A DNA stretch of 7,203 nt, taken from NCBI GenBank assembly GCA_007117785.1, contig SKFV01000046.1, forward strand, positions 1 through 7,203, written 5' to 3'. Numbering within the stretch: the first letter of the stretch is position 1; each line of letters begins with the position of its first letter. Position numbers and translations under genes: made by a program. Of the stretch, positions 1-5,701 are shown one piece after another. This DNA comes from Pseudomonas sp. GTDB taxonomy: Bacteria; Pseudomonadota; Gammaproteobacteria; Pseudomonadales; Pseudomonadaceae. The notes under the pieces were generated by a model. The model made no database searches. It was not told the origin of the DNA and was given only the letters and a program-made list of their open reading frames with translations.

Positions 1-652
1 AAGGCGCCAGGCGCGCACGGTTCATCCGGTGATCGTAGAACCAGCCGGTTTTCTGACCGGTCCAGACCGGGGCTTCAAAGCGCACGCCGTTTTCTTCCAG
101 CGCCACCCGCTCCGGCACCTCGCCAAAGGCCGCTTCCACATAGCTGGGCAAGTCTTCCTGTGTTCGCGCGCCACTGTCATTCTTGAACAGAATGCCCGCC
201 GGTTTCAGCACCTGAACCAATGCTTCGACAATCTCGGCGCGCACGCGCTCCATGCCCGGCGTTGCAATCTGTACCACCAGGTAATCGCCAAAACGATCAA
301 CCACCAGACCCGGTAACAGATCAGCATCGCCATACACCAAACGATAAAAGGGCTTGTCGAACAATCGCTCACGCAGAGCCAAAGCGACCTTGAAGCGGTG
401 GACCAGCAAGGGCTTGTCCAGCGGATGGCGCACATCGCGGTTGTGCAAGCGGGCGCAGATCAGGTTGTTCGGGCTCATGCAGGCCAGACCCAGCGGCTTG
501 CCGCTGGCAGTTTCAACCTGTACTTCCTGACCGGCGGTGAATGCCGTCAGTGGCGTCTGTGCAATATCGACTTCATTGCTGAACACCCACAGGTGCCCCC
601 CTTTCAGGCGACGATCACTGTTGGCTTTCAAACGCAAACTGGGCAAGCTCAT
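1..652 (-). CDS. rlmI: RlmI/YccW-type class I SAM-dependent rRNA methyltransferase (5' part; C-terminus off the left edge)
   Basis: Reading the minus strand from ATG at 652-650 gives 217 uninterrupted codons to the window edge. The start has a GGAG (plus-strand 659-662) 6 bases upstream. Residues 1 to about 75 look like the N-terminal PUA RNA-binding domain, with HLWVFSNEV near residue 20. Residues 80-180 are the central domain, with LPGLVVDRFGDYLVVQ at 113-128. GQKTGWFYDHR at 199-209 marks entry into the C-terminal SAM-dependent methyltransferase domain, whose SAM-binding and catalytic Cys motifs lie outside the window. E. coli RlmI (about 396 aa) makes 5-methylcytosine at position 1962 of 23S rRNA, and this protein would act in the cytoplasm on rRNA. 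The family call is firm. The symbol is less so, because the GQKTGWFYDHR motif differs from the E. coli form (HGHKTGYYLDQR), so this may be a sister subfamily. The gene is divergent from the HDOD gene. Confidence 0.88.
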   Translation of the reverse strand, partial: MSLPSLRLKANSDRRLKGGHLWVFSNEVDIAQTPLTAFTAGQEVQVETASGKPLGLACMSPNNLICARLHNRDVRHPLDKPLLVHRFKVALALRERLFDKPFYRLVYGDADLLPGLVVDRFGDYLVVQIATPGMERVRAEIVEALVQVLKPAGILFKNDSGARTQEDLPSYVEAAFGEVPERVALEENGVRFEAPVWTGQKTGWFYDHRMNRARLAP

Positions 653-698
653 AACACACTCCGGAATCTGGCAGACCGAGAAATTCGACCGCATCGGC

Positions 699-704
699 AT
701 TATA
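699..704 (-). promoter_or_regulatory. Probable -10 box of the rlmI promoter
   Basis: The minus strand reads a perfect TATAAT here, about 47 bases upstream of the rlmI ATG, so transcription would start near 692 with a leader of about 40 nt. No good -35 hexamer is seen at 16-18 bp spacing. The box lies in the only spacer between two divergent genes, which supports a promoter role. Confidence 0.45.
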
Positions 705-746
705 CAGGGTGCCAAGGCAGTCAGTCTGCGGCTACACTCAGATGCT

Positions 747-750
747 GAGG
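747..750 (+). promoter_or_regulatory. Ribosome binding site that fixes the HDOD gene start
   Basis: GAGG ends 8 bases before ATG 759. The open frame stays open further upstream (to 537), but that part lies over rlmI on the other strand. The alternative ATG at 771 has no Shine-Dalgarno at proper distance. The start at 759 is therefore preferred. Confidence 0.6.
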
Positions 751-758
751 CCGAATCA

Positions 759-1655
759 ATGGACGCAGTCATGAACCAGGACCTGACCGAAGAACAGATC
801 CGCAATGCCCTGCAGGGCATCAGCGTGCCACCACAACCGCAGATCATGGTTGATCTGCAAATGGAACAGGTGATGCCTGATCCGGATCTTAAGGCCATCG
901 CCCGCCTGATCAGCCAGGACCCGGGCCTGTCCGGCAGCCTGCTGAAGATCGTCAATTCACCCTTTTTCGGCCTGTCCAACCGGATCAGCTCAATCCAGCA
1001 AGCGGTCAATCTGCTGGGTGCCAACAAGGTGGTGAATATCGTCAACGCCCAGTCAATTCGTGGCGAACTGACCGATGAAAGCATCATCAACCTGAACCGC
1101 TTCTGGGACAGCGCCCAGGATATTGCCATGACCTGCATGACGCTGGCCAAACAGCTTGGCTGCCTGCCCCCCGATGAGGCCTACGCCCTGGGTCTGTTCC
1201 ATAACTGCGGCATCCCGCTGATGCTCAGCCGCTTTCCCGGCTATATCCAGGTGATGGAAGACTCCTACGCCCAGAGTGACGCGCGCATTGTCGATGTGGA
1301 AAACCAGCGCATGAACACCAACCATGCTGTGGTTGGTTATTTCACCGCCAAGTCCTGGTTACTGCCGCGCCACCTCTGCGAAGCCATTGCCAGCCACCAT
1401 AATGCCCGGCAAATCTTTCTCGAAGAAGGCAGCAAGGATGCCGCGCTGAAAAACCAGTTGGCGGTACTGAAAATGGCCGAGCATATCTGCCAGGCTTACC
1501 GTACGCTGGGCAACCAGTCGGTTGATCATGAGTGGAACCTGGTCGGTGACAGCATTCTGGAATACATCGGCCTGTCCGAGTACGACTTTGACAACCTGGA
1601 AGCCACCTGCCGCGAAATGATGGCCAGTGGTGAAGGTCGCTATTATCAAGACTGA
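759..1655 (+). CDS. HDOD domain signalling protein
   Basis: This is a 298-aa cytoplasmic protein consisting essentially of one HDOD domain (about residues 20-220) and a helical C-terminal tail. Family hallmarks seen are SVPPQPQI near residue 22, ISQDPGLSGSLLKIVNSPFFG (about 51-71), the AVNLLGANKV helix (82-91), HNCGIPLM at 148-155 in place of a catalytic HD motif, and NHAVVGYFTAKSW followed by IASHHNA. HDOD proteins resemble HD hydrolases but lack the metal-binding residues, and are thought to act as non-catalytic signalling or scaffold modules. No GGDEF, EAL or receiver domain is fused here, so the partner is unknown. It is the first of two same-strand genes, with gcvR 44 bp downstream, and it is divergent from rlmI. 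The family assignment is secure; the cellular role is not. Confidence 0.9.
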   Translation: MDAVMNQDLTEEQIRNALQGISVPPQPQIMVDLQMEQVMPDPDLKAIARLISQDPGLSGSLLKIVNSPFFGLSNRISSIQQAVNLLGANKVVNIVNAQSIRGELTDESIINLNRFWDSAQDIAMTCMTLAKQLGCLPPDEAYALGLFHNCGIPLMLSRFPGYIQVMEDSYAQSDARIVDVENQRMNTNHAVVGYFTAKSWLLPRHLCEAIASHHNARQIFLEEGSKDAALKNQLAVLKMAEHICQAYRTLGNQSVDHEWNLVGDSILEYIGLSEYDFDNLEATCREMMASGEGRYYQD

Positions 1656-1673
1656 CAGCCAGCAAGATTGACC

Positions 1674-1691
1674 GCGCCAAGGGCGCCAAGG
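1674..1691 (+). repeat. Tandem 9-bp direct repeat overlapping the gcvR ribosome binding site
   Basis: GCGCCAAGG occurs twice head-to-tail (1674-1682 and 1683-1691). The second copy contributes AAGG to the AAGGAG Shine-Dalgarno at 1688-1693. The same stretch can fold as GCGCC/GGCGC (1674-1678 with 1682-1686). Confidence 0.85.
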
Positions 1692-1699
1692 AGAGCTAC

Positions 1700-2221
1700 A
1701 TGACTACCCCATTGGTACTCACCGTCATATCCGCCGACAAACCCGGCCTGGTGGAAAGCATTGCCCAGGTCATAAACCAGCATGGCGGCAACTGGCTGGA
1801 AAGCCGAATGGCCCGCATGGCCGGACAATTTGCCGGGATTCTGAGGGTTGATGTGGCCAGCGAGTCAGTCGAAGCCCTGCGGGTTGACCTGGAAAACCTC
1901 ACCAGCCTGGGCATCAACGTACAGGTCGCCATAAGTGGTCAGGCCGACGAACCCGCCCAGCAGCACCTGCTGATGACCCTGCTCGGTAATGATCGTCCGG
2001 GTATCGTACATGAGGTATCGCAGATCCTTGCCCGCCATGGGGTCAATGTCGAGCAACTGGAAACCGAATGCACGACCGCGCCCATGAGTTCGGACATGCT
2101 GTTCAAGGCACGCGCGCAGCTGGGCATCTGGCCGCAAACTGACCTGGATGACCTGCGTGCCGACCTTGAAGGCCTGGCTGACGACCTCATGGTTGAGCTG
2201 CTTGATTTCGAGACAGACTGA
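1700..2221 (+). CDS. gcvR: GcvR-type double ACT-domain regulator
   Basis: This 173-aa protein has two ACT domains and no DNA-binding domain. The first is about residues 4-78, with ISADKPGLV at 10-18. The second is about 88-168, with GNDRPGIV at 96-103. Each carries the typical D-x-P-G-[LI]-V ligand-site signature after strand 1. Length and layout fit glycine cleavage system protein R; E. coli GcvR is about 190 aa. GcvR in enterobacteria opposes the activator GcvA and so represses the glycine cleavage operon when glycine is low, binding protein rather than DNA. That mechanism is transferred from the family, and no gcvA or gcvTHP genes are in this window. The ATG at 1700 has AAGGAG 6 bases upstream. 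It may be cotranscribed with the HDOD gene (44-bp gap), and a terminator-like hairpin begins at its stop codon. Confidence 0.82.
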   Translation: MTTPLVLTVISADKPGLVESIAQVINQHGGNWLESRMARMAGQFAGILRVDVASESVEALRVDLENLTSLGINVQVAISGQADEPAQQHLLMTLLGNDRPGIVHEVSQILARHGVNVEQLETECTTAPMSSDMLFKARAQLGIWPQTDLDDLRADLEGLADDLMVELLDFETD

Positions 2222-2250
2222 ATGCACTTGGCCCGGGCCAGGCATGTTTT
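2222..2250 (+). terminator. Probable intrinsic terminator after gcvR
   Basis: Directly after the TGA there is a GC-rich hairpin centred on the perfect palindrome TGGCCCGGGCCA (2229-2240). ATGC (2222-2225) and GCAT (2242-2245) extend the stem across a 2-nt bulge, and GTTTT follows at 2246-2250. The short T run and tight loop lower confidence. Confidence 0.5.
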
Positions 2251-2302
2251 CTGACCGAAAGACTTCATCGTGCTTGATCTCGGTCAGTACCGGCTCAGGT
2301 AC
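2251..2302. promoter_or_regulatory. Two adjoining inverted repeats upstream of the DUF1538 operon
   Basis: CTGACCGA at 2251-2258 is exactly complementary to TCGGTCAG at 2280-2287 (8-bp arms, 21-nt spacer). GTACC at 2287-2291 pairs with GGTAC at 2298-2302 across a 6-nt loop. The two structures share base 2287. They sit between the gcvR terminator and the DUF1538 gene, so they could be operator DNA or leader RNA structure. The repeats are directly visible; the function is a guess. Confidence 0.4.
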
Positions 2303-2308
2303 CTTGAT

Positions 2309-2314
2309 TATCAT
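2309..2314 (+). promoter_or_regulatory. Candidate -10 box for the DUF1538-PII-CBS operon
   Basis: TATCAT matches the sigma-70 -10 consensus at five of six positions and lies 33 bases before the GTG start. No convincing -35 is seen at 16-18 bp. If real, the leader would be only about 27 nt and the inverted repeats at 2251-2302 would be DNA sites covering the upstream promoter region. Confidence 0.25.
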
Positions 2315-2347
2315 TAGCGCACTGTTCTGGACTGGCTTGCCGACACC

Positions 2348-3871
2348 GTGAAACAACTGCTCTCTTTCTGGCACACTCTGCACCACTCGTTCAACAATCT
2401 GTTGCCGATCATTTTAGTGGTGGCTGTGTTTCAGACACTGGTCATCCGCCAGGTACCCGACGGCCTGATCGGCATGATTATCGGTCTGGGTATCGTCGTC
2501 TTCGGAGTAGCCATCTTTTTGCAAGGGCTGGAGCTGGGGATTTTCCCCGTTGGCAAAAATCTGTCGAACAACTTTGCCCGTCGTGGCTCTCTCCCCTTGT
2601 TGATGGGCTTTGGCTTCTGCCTGGGCTTTGCTGCGGTGATTGCCGAGCCCGCGCTGATTGCCGTTGCAGAACAGGCCGAGACCATCAGTGAAGGGCGCAT
2701 CAACGCCTTCACCTTGCGTCTGCTGGTCGCCTTTTCCGTTGGCCTGGTGGTAGCCTTGGGCGTTGTCCGCACCCTGCTCGGCCAACCACTGCACTGGTAC
2801 ATGATCATCGGTTATCTACTGGTAGTCACGGTCACCTTTTTTGCCCCGGAAGAAATCGTCGGCCTGGCCTACGACTCCGGGGGCGTCACCACCAATATCG
2901 TGACTGTGCCGCTGATTGCCGCGCTCGGCATTGGCCTGGCCACAGCCATCAAGGGCCGCAATGCCCTGGCCCACGGTTTTGGCCTGGTGGCACTGGCGGT
3001 CATGGTGCCGATGATTGCGGTGCAGTTCTACGGCATCGTGGTCTATACCCTGTTCCCCGCCGACCCCACCGAACTGGCAAATGGTGCTGGCGCCATGGCT
3101 CTCGCTGGCGAGGTCGACACCGCTATCCAGGCTACTGCCGGTAGCTATGCCCTGGGCATGCTGAAAGATCTGGCATTGATGCTGCGCGATGTCTTACCGA
3201 TCATCGCGGTCATCCTGTTTTTCCAGTATGCAGTAATCCGCAAGAAGCTGCCTTACCTGCAGCGCACCGTAATCGGCTTCAGCATGGTCATCATCGGCCT
3301 GTATGCCTTTGTGGTCGGCCTCAAGCTGGGCTTGTTTCCGGTTGGCACCAGCATGGCGGAACAGCTGATCGGCCTGGATACGCTGCTCTACGTCTACCTG
3401 TTTGCCTTTTGCATCGGCTTTGCCACCACCATGGCTGAACCAGCCCTGATTGCAATCGGCGAGCAAGCCGAAGAAGCGGCCAACGGCAAGCTGACTGGCA
3501 GCCACATCCGCCTGCTGGTTGCCGGCGGCGTAGCCATTGGCATTACCATTGGCGTACACCGGATCATCACCGGTGACTCCATCCATTACTACATCATGAG
3601 CGGCTACGCGCTGGTGATCTTTCTGACCTGGCTAGCACCCAAGTTCATCGTACCCCTGGCATTCGATCTTGGCGGTGTGACCACCTCGGAAGTCACCGTA
3701 CCGCTTGTTACGGCGCTGGGCATTGGCCTGGCAACGCAGATTGAAGGCCGTAACGTTCTGATCGACGGCTTTGGCTTGATTGCCTTTGCCTCGATCTTCC
3801 CCATTGTGACCGTGCTGCTCTATGCCATCATCATGGAGCGCTGCAAACCGGATAGAGGAGAAAGCGCATGA
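2348..3871 (+). CDS. DUF1538 family membrane protein, two tandem repeats (putative transporter)
   Basis: This 507-aa, very hydrophobic inner-membrane protein has many membrane segments and two DUF1538 repeats. Matching signatures are LGIFPVG at 63-69 and LGLFPVG at 327-333; AEPALIAVAEQAE at 99-111 and AEPALIAIGEQAE at 363-375; DSGGVTT at 176-182 and DLGGVTT at 440-446; and GIGLAT at 194-199 and 458-463. Every pair is offset by exactly 264 residues. Acidic and Gly-Gly-Val-Thr-Thr motifs kept in both halves look like a substrate or ion path, but no substrate is known to me for this family, so transport is an inference. The start is GTG 2348. An in-frame TAG at 2315 leaves little room upstream, and no Shine-Dalgarno is visible before the GTG, unlike the next two genes. 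The stop overlaps the PII-like gene start (ATGA), which implies translational coupling. Confidence 0.88.
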   Translation: MKQLLSFWHTLHHSFNNLLPIILVVAVFQTLVIRQVPDGLIGMIIGLGIVVFGVAIFLQGLELGIFPVGKNLSNNFARRGSLPLLMGFGFCLGFAAVIAEPALIAVAEQAETISEGRINAFTLRLLVAFSVGLVVALGVVRTLLGQPLHWYMIIGYLLVVTVTFFAPEEIVGLAYDSGGVTTNIVTVPLIAALGIGLATAIKGRNALAHGFGLVALAVMVPMIAVQFYGIVVYTLFPADPTELANGAGAMALAGEVDTAIQATAGSYALGMLKDLALMLRDVLPIIAVILFFQYAVIRKKLPYLQRTVIGFSMVIIGLYAFVVGLKLGLFPVGTSMAEQLIGLDTLLYVYLFAFCIGFATTMAEPALIAIGEQAEEAANGKLTGSHIRLLVAGGVAIGITIGVHRIITGDSIHYYIMSGYALVIFLTWLAPKFIVPLAFDLGGVTTSEVTVPLVTALGIGLATQIEGRNVLIDGFGLIAFASIFPIVTVLLYAIIMERCKPDRGESA

Positions 3872-4215
3872 AGTTTTCGGTACTGGTGGCCATGCTGGCC
3901 GAAGATCTCGAGGAAGACGCCATTGCCTCAGCCAAGGCGGCTGGCGCCGGTGGCGTGACCATTCTCAATGGTCGTGGACTGGGCGCAGAACAGAAAAAAA
4001 CCTTTTTCGGCCTGACCTATGAAGGCAGCCAGACGGTCATGATCTTTGTGCTGGAGCGCAAATTATCCTTGCGGGTAATGAAGCAACTGGTCAAGGATCT
4101 GGATCTGAAGAACCACACCCGCGGTGTGGTATTTACCCTGCCACTGGAGCATATCGCTGGCATCGACCATCACCAGATTGAGCAGTTTGAAGAACTGATC
4201 AAAGACGACATCTGA
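3868..4215 (+). CDS. PII-like (GlnB superfamily) signalling protein, non-canonical
   Basis: This is a 115-aa cytoplasmic protein with PII-type order: strand 1 MKFSVLVAML, helix 12-25, strand GVTILNGRGLG (29-39, aligning with the GFG before the T-loop of GlnB), a T-loop-like segment 40-56, strand VMIFVLE (57-63), helix 67-79, and strand RGVVFTLPLEHI (85-96). The T-loop is about five residues shorter than in GlnB and lacks the YRGAEY uridylylation motif, although a tyrosine sits at position 51. The B-loop GDGKIF signature for ATP binding is absent. It is therefore a PII-like protein rather than a nitrogen-type GlnB/GlnK, with unknown ligand, expected to be trimeric by family. The ATG overlaps the upstream stop by 4 bp and has GAGGAG 7 bases before it. 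The neighbouring membrane protein is the obvious candidate partner, as GlnK is for AmtB. Confidence 0.8.
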   Translation: MKFSVLVAMLAEDLEEDAIASAKAAGAGGVTILNGRGLGAEQKKTFFGLTYEGSQTVMIFVLERKLSLRVMKQLVKDLDLKNHTRGVVFTLPLEHIAGIDHHQIEQFEELIKDDI

Positions 4216-4231
4216 CCCCGGAGAACAGGCC

Positions 4232-4627
4232 ATGCTGGTCAAAGACATCATGAAACCCGACGTGGTTACCATCAGTGCCCGCGCAACTGTGCGTGAGGCG
4301 ATGGCTGTCATGCGCAAACACAGTATCAAGTCCCTGGTCGTCGACAAGGGTAACGAGCACGACGCCTACGGCCTTATCACCTACAAGGATATTCTCAAGA
4401 CCATTGTTGCCGAAGAGGGTGACATTGATCTGCTCAACGTCTACGACATTTGTACCAAGCCAGCCCTGATCGTCTCTCGCGAGCTGGACGTCAAGCATGT
4501 CGCGCGGCTGATGGTAAACATGAAACTTCATCGCGTCGTGGTGACCAATGCCAATGAGCTGGCCGGCCTGATTACCATGAACGATATTGTCAGCGCCATT
4601 CTGGAGCTGGCTGACGGGGAAGCCTGA
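4232..4627 (+). CDS. Stand-alone two-CBS-domain protein
   Basis: This 131-aa protein is made of one CBS pair (a Bateman module). CBS1 is about residues 2-60 and starts with VKDIMKPDVVTI. CBS2 is about 68-128 and starts with VYDICTKPALIV. Each ends with the G-h-h-[ST]-x-x-D signature that contacts adenosyl-ligand ribose or phosphate: GLITYKD at 47-53 and GLITMND at 112-118. CBS pairs bind AMP, ADP, ATP, SAM or similar and regulate partner enzymes or channels; which ligand applies here cannot be told. No other domain is fused, so it must act in trans. The ATG has GGAG 8 bases upstream and the gene follows the PII-like gene by 16 bp, so all three genes look like one operon. Its stop codon lies in the loop of a strong hairpin. 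Confidence 0.9.
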   Translation: MLVKDIMKPDVVTISARATVREAMAVMRKHSIKSLVVDKGNEHDAYGLITYKDILKTIVAEEGDIDLLNVYDICTKPALIVSRELDVKHVARLMVNMKLHRVVVTNANELAGLITMNDIVSAILELADGEA

Positions 4628-4641
4628 GCTTTCCCGTCAGC
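4610..4641. terminator. 14-bp-stem hairpin at the convergent CBS/SDR junction
   Basis: Bases 4610-4623 pair with 4628-4641 over 14 bp (one G-T wobble), with a 4-nt loop CTGA that contains the TGA stop of the CBS gene. No T run follows on either strand. It is thus a shared, possibly Rho-assisted terminator or 3'-end stabiliser rather than a textbook intrinsic terminator. Confidence 0.55.
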
Positions 4642-4662
4642 AGGGAGCGGGTCTTACTGGTG

Positions 4663-5496
4663 TTACTGGCGGCCGATATAGCCGGGCAAAAAGACCACAT
4701 CATCGCCCCGGATCATATCGAAGATATCGCGTGCCGGAATGGCCGGATCTTCCCAGTCAGCCGCACGATCGACCTCAGGGTTGGCTGCCGGACCCACCGA
4801 GTGCCGGCTGATTTGGGTTCGCATACCCGCCGGTGCGGCGACAAAGACCCTGATGTTATCTTCAGCCACTTCCTGGGCTGTGCTCTGGAACAGGCCATGC
4901 AGCGCATGCTTGGTCGCGGCATAGTGGCCCATGTTTCCTCCCGCTGCACGCGTACCAAGAATCGATGAAACGTTCAGAATGGTGCCGCCGCCCTGTTCTC
5001 GCATGTGTGGAATCACTCGTTGCGCCAGGTCGGCATAGGCCCAGTAATTCACTTCCATCAAGCGCTTGGCCTCATCCATATCCATCTCTTCCAGCGTAGC
5101 CAGATAGGAATAGCCGGCATTGTTGAACAGATAGTCAATCTGGCCAAACTCTTCCAGCGTGCGCTCGATAATCTGCGGACGCTGATCCGCTTCGGCCAGA
5201 TCAACCTCCATTACAATGGCAGAGACGCCCTGCGAGCGAAGCTGCTCGGCCAGCTCCTGTGAAGGCTCAGGACGAATGTCGACCATGACCAGTTTCATTT
5301 CCTTGGCCGCGGCCAGCAGCGCCAGCTCTCGCCCAAGGCCGAAACTGGTGCCGGTAATAATGGCAACCTTGTCCTTGAACATGTGCTCATCAGCCTGGGC
5401 TGGCTTGCTGATGGACAGCAGGTAGACGCAGGCGACCAGGGTCATAATCAGCAGCGCCAGACTGCGGCGCGAGGCTAACGAAGTGGATGACGACAT
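4663..5496 (-). CDS. Short-chain dehydrogenase/reductase with N-terminal export-type leader
   Basis: This 277-aa classical SDR has an added N-terminus. Residues 1-38 hold SRRS (9-12), a hydrophobic run 13-29 and an AQA-D site at 33-36, which resembles a Tat or Sec signal. LVAC at 20-23 also fits a lipobox, though hydrophobic residues follow it. The Rossmann domain starts at MFKDKVAIITG (39-49). Cofactor motif TGTSFGLG is at 48-55, D73 at the end of strand 2 suggests NAD(H), NNAG is at 125-128, and the probable catalytic residues are N150, S178, Y192 and K196 (YAATK). It is therefore likely an active oxidoreductase; the substrate is unknown. The start at 5496 is supported by AAGGAG 7 bases upstream. 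A start at Met39 would give a leaderless cytosolic enzyme but has only a distant AGG. The gene converges on the CBS gene (35-bp gap) and is divergent from the MFS gene. Confidence 0.9.
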   Translation of the reverse strand: MSSSTSLASRRSLALLIMTLVACVYLLSISKPAQADEHMFKDKVAIITGTSFGLGRELALLAAAKEMKLVMVDIRPEPSQELAEQLRSQGVSAIVMEVDLAEADQRPQIIERTLEEFGQIDYLFNNAGYSYLATLEEMDMDEAKRLMEVNYWAYADLAQRVIPHMREQGGGTILNVSSILGTRAAGGNMGHYAATKHALHGLFQSTAQEVAEDNIRVFVAAPAGMRTQISRHSVGPAANPEVDRAADWEDPAIPARDIFDMIRGDDVVFLPGYIGRQ

Positions 5497-5503
5497 GACA
5501 ACG

Positions 5504-5509
5504 CTCCTT
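5504..5509 (-). promoter_or_regulatory. Ribosome binding site that fixes the long SDR start
   Basis: The minus strand reads AAGGAG 7 bases before ATG 5496. This is the best Shine-Dalgarno near either possible start and argues that the signal-like leader is really translated. Confidence 0.75.
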
Positions 5510-5624
5510 GTGCGGAAACGGAAGTGACCATTACTTTACTGGCAACCAGCCCAATACAGAAACCATTGAAACATGTCGTTGCAGTTACATCCACGCCCAC
5601 TGTCGGCTTTGGCAGCATGATTTG

Positions 5625-5639
5625 TGGCCTGAATGGCCA
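5625..5639. promoter_or_regulatory. Short inverted repeat in the SDR-MFS divergent spacer
   Basis: TGGCC, 5 bases, GGCCA forms a small dyad about 60 bp before the MFS start. It could be a regulator site, but 5-bp arms are common by chance. The rest of the 205-bp spacer (5497-5701) shows no convincing promoter hexamers and no open frame worth calling. Confidence 0.2.
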
Positions 5640-5701
5640 TATCTGAACAACTGACTGCTGCCGTAAACTGATGATCGCTCGACTACTCCAAGGCGTCTCC
5701 T

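Noticed and set aside
733..738. TACACT as a -10 box for the HDOD gene
   Set aside because: It matches consensus at only four of six positions, has no -35 at proper spacing, and is only 20 bases from the start codon.
29..748. Plus-strand open frames at 29-316 and 398-748
   Set aside because: They are antisense shadows of the clearly recognisable rlmI frame and have no family features.
537..758. N-terminal extension of the HDOD frame back to 537
   Set aside because: It overlaps rlmI on the opposite strand, has no ribosome site, and its translation lacks HDOD character. ATG 759 with GAGG 8 bases before it is better.
2328..2340. Sigma-54-like TGG...TTGC element before the DUF1538 gene
   Set aside because: The GG-GC spacing is 8 rather than 10 bases and it lies almost on the start codon.
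2414..3804. Several minus-strand frames opposite the DUF1538 gene
   Set aside because: Their translations (rich in Gln, Asp, His or Arg, Pro) mirror hydrophobic codons of the real gene and show no motif or ribosome site.
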